Origin: Bos javanicus
Taxonomy: Eukaryota; Chordata; Mammalia; Artiodactyla; Bovidae
NCBI RefSeq assembly: GCF_032452875.1
Contig: NC_083869.1
Coordinates: forward strand, 80,098,501 to 80,162,500
Direction of reading: 5' to 3'
Length of the DNA: 64,000 nt
In this document: positions 57,361 through 64,000 of the stretch, piece by piece
Layout of the letters: each line of letters begins with the position of its first letter
Position numbering within the stretch: the stretch's first letter is position 1
Made by a program: the position numbers and the translations under genes
Notes under the pieces: generated by a model
The model's database searches: none
What the model saw: the letters and a program-made list of their open reading frames with translations, nothing else
What the model was told of the DNA's origin: nothing

Positions 57361-57532
57361 AATTAAACCATCCAAATCAAAATAAATAAATAACAGGGAA
57401 GTTATAGTTAGATAAAGTAAAAATAGAACAGTCTTTTACTCAATAAGAATACCCAGAGATAAGCTTTTATCACACTAAATCTGTACCCACTGATCTAGGT
57501 ATGCTCATGGGAACAGTTGGCACAATGTGAAT

Positions 57533-57577
<45 letters not shown>

Positions 57578-58284
57578 TGTTTTAAGCTGACAAGGAATCT
57601 TTTTCATTCATGGGGCACCATGGCACAGACAATCCACACTAGCAGGCCATCCACTCTGTCAGAGGTGGGGCTGGCTGTGAGGGGCGTCTGTGCTCTGCAA
57701 TCCCAGCTTCTGCATCTGCCCCTCCAGGAGCCACTTCCCCCACCACAGATGGTGCCCTGGCTCAAGCCAAAGTTTCCTTCTCAGTAAAGCTGGTACAAGT
57801 CAACAAAGAAAACAATCCCAGTCGATTGGCACGTGGTAAGTATTTGGGCTGAGAAGTATTTTGAGCCCCCTGTGCCAGCACGACAGTTGCAGCTGAGGCA
57901 GACCGGGACCCACCCAGTTCTGGCTCACAGCAGCATGCATCACACCCCATCACTACTGCTCATCTGAGTGGTTCCAGACGCCTGCCACCAGGGGTTCTCA
58001 GACTGAAAGTACTGGACCAGCTTCTCCTCACCAGTGTTCCTCAGAATTGCTTTAAATGACACAGGACAGATGAAAATGGAGCTGCTGTGGTTAAGGGGTG
58101 GGAGTGGGGTGAGTGTGAATTTGGAGGATCCAAACCCCAGTGGAGCTGCAAGGAAGCCCTACTCAAGGCTACTGACCACTAGTCTAAAAGCCCACTGGCA
58201 TATGGGGACACAGGAAGGAAGAGGATTCTAATCCAGAGAGGGGTAAACTCTTGTATGTAAGGTGAACCAGATATTCTGGTTGAA
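57361..58284. other. unique DNA containing a microsatellite
   Basis: Apart from the (TG)n run at 57,534-57,575, no repeat is recognised. The sequence becomes more GC-rich after 57,640. Frames at 57,762-57,953 and 58,034-58,231 lack motifs. Confidence 0.45.
57534..57575. repeat. (TG)21 microsatellite
   Basis: Forty-two bases of uninterrupted TG/GT dinucleotide. Confidence 0.97.
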
Positions 58285-58285
58285 G

Positions 58286-58325
<40 letters not shown>
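58285..58325. repeat. (GT)20 microsatellite, one interruption
   Basis: GT dinucleotide run with a single GC at 58,291-58,292. Confidence 0.95.
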
Positions 58326-58326
<1 letters not shown>

Positions 58327-58409
58327 TTGCCAGAGCCCCCTCCATATTGCCAGTGAGGTCTCTTAAATATGTCTTCCAGACACTTAGGGTTCCTCAGGGA
58401 GTGATTTGA

Positions 58410-58560
58410 AAATCTCTGACTCGTCTAACCTCACTTAACCCTTATGATGCTCTGCAGACCGTGTGTCATCATCCCCACGTAACAGGGTGAAAACCCCACA
58501 GGCTGGAAGTGATGGAGCCAGGGAAGCTCCTTCCGAGGTCTGAACTGCCCGTCTTTCAGC
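58410..58560 (-). mobile_element. MIR-like remnant
   Basis: 'tcacttaacccttatgatgc' followed by 'catcatccccacgtaacag' and 'aggctggaagtgatggagcc' fit antisense MIR. It overlaps a 148-codon minus-strand frame that I do not regard as a gene. Confidence 0.5.
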
Positions 58561-58955
58561 GGAGGCACACACACGCTGCAGCAGCTTAAAGAGAGAAGGC
58601 TTCTGGGAACTGAGGGTTCTGCCCCCAAATGAACCGTCCTTCTTGTAGGGGAAGCCCACTCTGGCATGCAGAATCAAGCAAATTCTAGCTGGGCAGGGTG
58701 GAGTTGGGGGGACGAGGGCCAAGCTCAGTGAGATGGAACCAGGACTGGGATTACTGCTCATCTCCTGGGGAAGTCCCCTGCATTCAGGTCTCTCTTCCTC
58801 CAGCTCCTGATTCCCAGGCTCCTCACCCCCTTCCAGAAAGGGACCCAAGCTGCCAGGTGTCTGGTAGAAAACATATGACACATGGCAAAGCAGCAGTGGC
58901 TTCCTTCCTCCCAGACTGCCTGGCCCTCCAGGTGCCCAAGTCTACTCTTGTCTAA
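58561..58955. other. GC-richer unique DNA
   Basis: Opposite-strand frames overlap throughout without domains. No repeat recognised. Confidence 0.45.
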
Positions 58956-59040
58956 GGGGGAGGGGAGGGGCCGGCAGGGGACAGGGGAGAGCTCTGGAGA
59001 GCAGATGTGGGAGCTGTCTGTGGGGGTGGGGGGGGTGGGA
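58956..59040 (+). other. G-rich tract, two G-quadruplex candidates
   Basis: Five runs of four or five G at 58,956-58,987 and further G-runs at 59,022-59,039 on the plus strand. Either cluster meets the four-run pattern. Structure is inferred. Confidence 0.6.
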
Positions 59041-59184
59041 TGAGGGTGCCTTATGCCCAGTTGGAGGAGCAAAGGCCACATTGGGGGATGGTTGTGGCCT
59101 TTGTTAAAAGCTCTGCTTAGGAACTGGGTTTCAGTTTAAGTCTCTCTGTTACCAAATGCAAGTCCACATGCCTGATGCACAGTA

Positions 59185-59900
59185 AGGCCAAACAAACCGA
59201 AATGTCAGAGTTTGGAACAGAGAAAGGTTTATTGCAGGGCCCAGCAAGAAGAAAGGGTAGCTTATATCCCCAGAACCCCTAAACTCCCTAAAGGGTTTCA
59301 GCAAAGCATTCTTTCCGGGGGTGCTGCATACAGCTTGCAGAATCCCAGACCAGGGGTTGAGCTAGGCCATGGCAGCGAAAGCACCAAGTCCTAACCACTA
59401 GACCACCAGGAAACTCCCTCAGCAAAGCATTTTAAAAGGCAGGGAGAGGGAGGGACGTCCCAGGATAAGGGATCAGCTCATGCACAATACTGTGATTGGC
59501 TGATATTGAGATAACAGGATGGTTAACATTATCAGTCCTTAGGCACCAGTAGGTCTGGGGGTTCTGTGCTCATAATCATCAAATAGTTAATTCTTCCGTT
59601 TGGTGATGGGTTTTGGCATCTGAAAAACTCAGGAAATACGCAAGAGATATTATTATCTGGGACTTCAGAGAGGAGCTACAGCAGAGGATGTGGAGAAGGC
59701 CCCATAAGCTCCTGATCCATCTCTAGACAAGACCCTTTTCTCTAAGGGCCAGTTGAAAGGTGAGCTATAAAAGGAAAAGCCCACAAAGGGCTCTCAAGGG
59801 TAGGACCAGAAAGAAAAATGGGAGCTATCTCAGACCCTGAGAAACTGTCTCCACCTTTGGTGAGTAGAAACAGATGGTGGCAGGCCACTCACAGAGACTT
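59185..59900 (-). mobile_element. LTR-like block, class uncertain
   Basis: 'gaaaggtttattgcagggcc' (complement of a poly-A-signal region 'caataaacc'), followed by 'tgtgattggctgatattgag' and, near the far end, 'gagctataaaaggaaaagcc', gives a layout like an ERV LTR. I could not define its ends or family. It contains a younger CHR SINE at 59,311. Confidence 0.32.
59311..59418 (-). mobile_element. CHR-type tRNA SINE with perfect 13-bp TSD
   Basis: The right end 'cctaaccactagaccaccag' then 'gaaactccc' is the complement of the CHR SINE head, and 'aatcccagaccaggggttga' is its middle. The perfect duplication tcagcaaagcatt lies at 59,298-59,310 and 59,419-59,431. CHR SINEs occur across whales, hippos and ruminants, so this insertion predates most Bov SINEs. 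Confidence 0.9.
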
Positions 59901-60849
59901 CGGTTCTGGAGGCAGAAGAGACCCTGCAGAGCAGCCCAGGGACATGTGGTGGAGGAAGGGAAGACTCGAGGGTGCTAGACCTCCTGAGTGCTAAGCCGGT
60001 TAAATGGACGCGCTTGCAGAGCTCACTGCCAGATGGGGCCGGAAATGGGCCCAGTGCCCGAGTTGACAGGGCAGTGAGTGGAGGCACCCTCAGACTGCAG
60101 CTCTTCAACCCTGTAGCCTGTTTGTTAAAGTACTTTTACCTTCTCCTTCTTAACAGCACCCCCCCATACACAGCTCCAGCCCCCCTTTCTTTTTTCTTCT
60201 TTTTTTCCTCCTTTCACTCTCTTTTCTTTTGTAAATGGAATCACCCAGCAGATATTTGAGTGTGTAGGCATGTACACACATCCAAAGGTTTGCCGACTTG
60301 TTTTAAGATACTATTTTACTTTTAGAATTTAAAAGTACACTCATTAAAAAATGGCTAAACCTAAAATGTTTTTGCAAATTTCAAAAAGTCCTTGAACACA
60401 ATTAGAGTTGTACTTTTTTTTTTCTTTAACTTTCCCTGAGGAAATTTAGCATGAACCTGTCTCCCTCTTGTGGATTTAATCTTATCTCTTGGTTGTACTA
60501 TGTGTCTAAAATCAGAGTACAATTTATTGCAAACTTTTTGCTGCCTTGCTTTTCTTTGCAAAAGAAAAGGAAGCATTATTATTATCAAAGGAAAAGTTTA
60601 CTTTTCTGATTATAATTAGTATTTTGAAATAAACTTATTCTAACACATTATAATGCCAAAATTCTGCCTGTAAAATCTAATGCTTATAGATTTAAGATTA
60701 AATTAAAACTACTTAATCCTTAAATATTAGACTGACTTTATTTTCCATTTTATAGTTAAGAAAAGAAAAACCATGACAAAACTAAATTTGTGCCTCACAA
60801 TTTCTTGCAGAATTGTTAGCAATGATGACACAGTACAACAATACTTGAT
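59901..60849. other. unique DNA with a pyrimidine tract
   Basis: A homopyrimidine run of about 35 bases lies at 60,181-60,215 (with C-runs at 60,158-60,164). No repeat family or gene recognised. Confidence 0.45.
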
Positions 60850-61015
60850 ATTTTATTGATCATTTTCTTCTTGCCAAGCATTAGGTGAAGCACTTCACCT
60901 AAATTATATTACTTACTCTTGGCAATGAAATTATTAGTCTAATTTTGCTAAGAAACTGAGGCGTAAAGTGGTTAAATACTTGCTTAAAATCACACAGCCC
61001 TTGCTGGGGTTTAAG
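60850..61015 (-). mobile_element. MIR SINE remnant
   Basis: 'gctaagaaactgaggcgtaa' and 'ttaaaatcacacagcccttg' are the antisense MIR core, with the 3' half to the left ('gaagcacttcacctaaatta'). Confidence 0.65.
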
Positions 61016-61572
61016 TTGGATTAATATCAGTAATCCTAAATGGAGACAGAGGAATGAAGAATAGCAGAAGCACCCATTAAATCCTCTCCCACATTTGGCC
61101 TTTGGGAGATGAGCTGAAAGATATATGAATAATCCATAGGGATTTTTTTCCCCCTCTGAAATATTTTCAAGGATAATGGCCTTGTAAATAGAGTAGATTA
61201 ATCATATTTTATAATATTTGCAAAGTTAAACTTTAAAACATGGAATACTTATGATTAATAATAGACATCACTCCTGCCACAAAGAGGGGTTGAGACCCAG
61301 AAGTCTGGAGGTGGAGATGGCTGCCTCCTGTTGTTATTGCTCCATTAACACTTTCAGCCACACCCACCCCATTGATTTTGTGAGACAGAGATTACAAACT
61401 AGCAAGAACATGACAGGACAAGACTGCCCTGCTGATCCGGAAACCCCTGGGGCTGGACGGCAAGAAAGGGGAGGGTAACAGAGGCTCTTTCGAAACAAGT
61501 CAGTCTTTTAAATATTCACTATGGTGTCTTTGTCTATGAAATGTCATTCTGCTATCTTTGAACCACATTTAG
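61016..61572. other. unique DNA, no firm feature
   Basis: No repeat recognised. The 75-codon forward frame at 61,251-61,478 has no motif. The last ~90 bases may belong to the conserved-looking block that follows. Confidence 0.45.
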
Positions 61573-61674
61573 GTCTACATACAAGAGACAGGACGAATGG
61601 ATGCTATTAGCGACCTCTTATCAAATTACGGAAACTCGATGGCCTTGGTGATTCCTGTCTTCATAAATTTGGCT
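61573..61674 (+). other. Candidate exon or conserved element
   Basis: A 102-bp segment preceded by a splice-acceptor-like 'accacatttag' and followed by a consensus donor 'gtgagt' (61,675-61,680). Read from its first base it has 34 open codons including 'RMDAISDLLSNYGNSMALV'. The other five frames each contain a stop within or just at the edge of it. It keeps four CpGs (gacgaa, agcgac, tacgga, ctcgat) in a CpG-poor area and is not a repeat. I recognise no protein family. The alternative is an ultraconserved-type non-coding element. Confidence 0.3.
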
Positions 61675-61964
61675 GTGAGTCAAAAGGAGCCGTTCTTGGG
61701 ATGGGGCTAACCTATCACCCTGTCAGCACCCTTCTTCTTCCTGAGACCATATGGCATAAGGGGAAAAAAGGCCCAGGGAGTCCAATAGTCATGTTTCTGA
61801 GCAGAAACATCTGGTATTAATTGCCAAGAAGGCAACATAAACACAGCAATTCTAGAGTGGCTGGTGAATGAGACTAAGCATCTTTAAACATGAAGATGAA
61901 AATGGTAGCCCTTCAGATAGCAGCTCCAACTGACTTAGAGAAAATACATGTTCAAAGGAGTTTG
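61675..61964. other. unique DNA beside the candidate exon
   Basis: Nothing recognised. The open frame of the candidate continues only a few codons to a TAA-type stop near 61,710. Confidence 0.4.
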
Positions 61965-61974
61965 ATTTTAGTCA

Positions 61975-62125
61975 TGCCTGCGTGCTAAGTTGCTTCAGTC
62001 ATGTCCAACTCTTTGAGACCCTATGAACCATAGCCCACCAGGTTCCTCTGTCCATGGGATTCTCCAGGCAAGAATACTGAAGTGGATTACCATGCCTTTC
62101 TCCAGCGGATCTTCCCAACCCATTA
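61975..62125 (-). mobile_element. Bov-A SINE, truncated, with TSD
   Basis: Reverse SINE (ctgcgtgctaagttgcttca to 'gcggatcttcccaaccc') lacking the tRNA-like head. The perfect 10-bp duplication attttagtca is at 61,965-61,974 and 62,126-62,135. Confidence 0.94.
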
Positions 62126-62169
62126 ATTTTAGTCAATGGACTTGAATACAAGGTACTGGGATGCTCTCC

Positions 62170-62446
62170 ACACTAGAAGCCAGAAAACCCAAACTCAACT
62201 GGCTAAATAAGGGGCAATTTTTTTCCCCCTCAGGAAGAAAAGAAATGTTGAGGCAGCTGCAGGGTTGATTAATTCAAAAGTAAAATGATATCATCAAGGA
62301 TTTAGGTTCTTTCCATATTTTCACTCTGCCATCTCATCTTGTCAGATTTATCCTCTAGCTTACTGTAATTGTCGCAAGACAGCGACTACAGCTCCATGTG
62401 TTTATGAAAACATTCAGTAGGAGAAGAGAATATCCCCTCCTTGGGA
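62170..62446. repeat. Ancient interspersed repeat, family unnamed
   Basis: 'agaaaacccaaactcaactg', 'gctaaataaggggcaatttt' and 'ctctgccatctcatcttgtc' follow a common old mammalian repeat that I cannot name. A similar start occurs near 8,970 ('ggctgcaagtaacacaaac'). A T-run follows at 62,447-62,460. Confidence 0.38.
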
Positions 62447-62460
62447 TTTTTTTTTTTTTT

Positions 62461-62658
62461 CCTTTTAAGAGCAAAGAGGACGCTTCCCAACATTCCCTAG
62501 TTGGTATTTGCTCATTATTATATGTTGTCCAGGACTAGATCACATGTCCATGTTTAAAACAGTCACTGGCAAGAGAAATTATATCATCAGAACTGGCTTA
62601 GACCAATTATGATTCATCCTTGAGTCACATGGGAGAGGAATCACCTCAGGAGTGAAAT
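62461..62658. other. short unique DNA
   Basis: Nothing recognised. Confidence 0.4.
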
Positions 62659-62876
62659 AGGCGCTCTGCCTGGTGGCACTCGTGGTAAAAAAAACTCCCC
62701 TGTGAATGCAGGAGACACAAGAGATGTGGGTTCGATCCCGGGTCAAGAAGATCCCCTGGAGGAGGGCACGACAATCCACTCCAGTATTCTTACCTGGAGA
62801 ATCCCATGAACAGAGGAGCCTGGCAGACTACAGTCCATAGTGTTGCAGAATCAGACACGACTGAAGCGACTTAGCA
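62659..62876 (+). mobile_element. Bov-tA SINE, diverged
   Basis: Forward Bov-tA with a degraded head (ctgcctggtggcactcgtgg, then an A-run) and a good A-unit ending 'gactgaagcgacttagcag'. The 'ggttcgatcccgggtc' box B is preserved. No clear target-site duplication. Confidence 0.93.
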
Positions 62877-63115
62877 GGTTATTATAAAGAAAAGGAAAGG
62901 GAAATGGTTGTTGTGTTAGCAACAAATGTTGGCTACATATGGTTTAGAATATGTGAGTATGTATGCATGTGTTTTCTTTTTTAAACATTATTTAAAGATC
63001 CTATTTATAGTCCAGACCCCAACTCAACTATTTGGAATGTAACTTGGCAGAAATAACCAAAGCCAACACCTGTAGGAACTTTGAATAAAAACACCTCTTA
63101 GTTACAAAAGAAAGA

Positions 63116-63170
63116 AGGGGGGAAGAAAGGGATAGAAAGAGAAAGAGGGAAAGAAAGAGACAAAGAAAGC
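63116..63170 (+). repeat. Purine-rich tract (GAAA)n-like
   Basis: About 55 bases almost entirely of A and G (gaaagaaggggggaagaaag and similar), with single interruptions at 63,133 (T) and 63,161 (C). Such tracts can adopt triplex structures. Confidence 0.85.
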
Positions 63171-63398
63171 CTCTGAGTTCACTTCTCTTGGCAGGAGGGG
63201 ATTATAAAGAAAAAACAGTGCTTAGTACTGTCACTTTATATTTCAGCCTGACAATGGGCATTCCCCAAGTACCTCTGCAGGCGGTTTCTATACCAATACA
63301 GAGAATAAAACCTATGAAGTCATTATTTCATGTTTTATAACTATAAAAGTAATTTTATATGATAAACATTTTTAGTATTTACCACGCTACCTGTGTAT

Positions 63399-63400
<2 letters not shown>

Positions 63401-63440
<40 letters not shown>
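63401..63440. repeat. (GT)20 microsatellite
   Basis: Forty uninterrupted bases of GT dinucleotide. Confidence 0.97.
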
Positions 63441-63444
<4 letters not shown>

Positions 63445-64000
63445 TGGAAGGAGAGAGAGAGGGGTAGAATGAAACTGTAGTTGTTTAGGATAAGTGCTTT
63501 AATAAGTCTCTTGTATACAGAAAATGAGGCTCCAGGGCATGTTTAGAAGGAAATAGCAAAGAGAGAGTGAAATTGCCTTGCATGTGCAACAATCGAGAGA
63601 GAGGAGGAAAGAAGAAATGAGAAGTGAGCTGTGCAGCACGTTGGGAGCTATGGCTGAATTTAAAATGAGAAATTTCTATAGCAGGGTGATCAAGGGACTT
63701 TTATGAACAAGGATATCTGAGACTTCATTTGAACTTGTGTGATATATGATCCTCTTTGGTCACCCTAATCTGTGTCATCTTGCTTCACATTCTAATGCTG
63801 GTGTGAGTGTTTTAGGGGAAATCAAAATGGCTGCATCCCACATCTGGATCAGTGCAGAAGAAGGCAGAGAAACATCATGATGTTTGCATGAGATCCAGAG
63901 TTTTGTAGAAGCCTGGCACCACAAATGACTCAGAAAGTAAACCCCAAAATTCACAGAGATTTTGGAGATGGTCACAAACTCCAACTGGGATTTAGAAAGG

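Larger units (their letters stand above)
62877..64000. other. unique DNA with simple repeats
   Basis: Apart from the purine tract and the microsatellite listed separately, I see no repeat, exon or RNA gene to the end of the window. Confidence 0.45.

Noticed and set aside
58435..58881. 148-codon minus-strand frame
   Set aside because: GC-rich DNA overlapping an antisense MIR, with competing frames on the other strand and no domain.

Overview
This window is mammalian nuclear DNA from a ruminant, most likely a bovid (cattle group). The diagnosis rests on its repeats: many Bov-tA and Bov-A2 SINEs, several BovB (RTE-type) LINEs, a ruminant L1 3' end and a CHR-type SINE. Beneath these lie old mammalian repeats (L2, MIR, ancient L1, MER20 and a pair of MLT2-like LTRs). 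I find no intact protein-coding gene, rRNA gene, standalone tRNA gene or CRISPR array. The window reads as intergenic or deep intronic sequence. Most open frames over 60 codons are transposon remnants, their antisense shadows, or chance.

Layout. 1-13,100: mostly unique AT-rich DNA with scattered SINEs, two L2 3' ends, an MLT2-like LTR, an old L1 3' end and an L2 reverse-transcriptase remnant. 13,100-18,800: a BovB-rich block with one minus-strand BovB (carrying a 122-bp internal tandem duplication) and a three-layer nest of ancient L1, minus-strand BovB and plus-strand BovB, with target-site duplications (TSDs) visible for both BovB insertions. 18,800-29,700: L2, MIR, a ruminant L1 3' end, MER20, SINEs and another plus-strand BovB. 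29,700-49,900: long unique stretches with L2, MIR and small BovB pieces; two non-repetitive stretches (about 37.0-37.5 kb and 46.3-46.7 kb) resemble regulatory DNA. 49,900-54,045: one antisense ancient L1 interrupted by six younger pieces. 54,050-57,360: a minus-strand L2 and two ancient L1 segments, the second split by two Bov-A2 dimers. 57,360-64,000: microsatellites, G-rich DNA, an LTR-like block holding a CHR SINE, and at 61,573-61,674 the only candidate for a real exon or strongly conserved element.

Nothing here acts together as a pathway. The coding potential is retrotransposon-derived and broken: BovB reverse transcriptase with readable YADD motifs, L1 ORF2 ends, and L2 remnants. Family names come from remembered consensus patterns, not a database search. 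TSD, duplication and stop-codon statements are read directly from the bases. Boundaries of ancient repeats are approximate.
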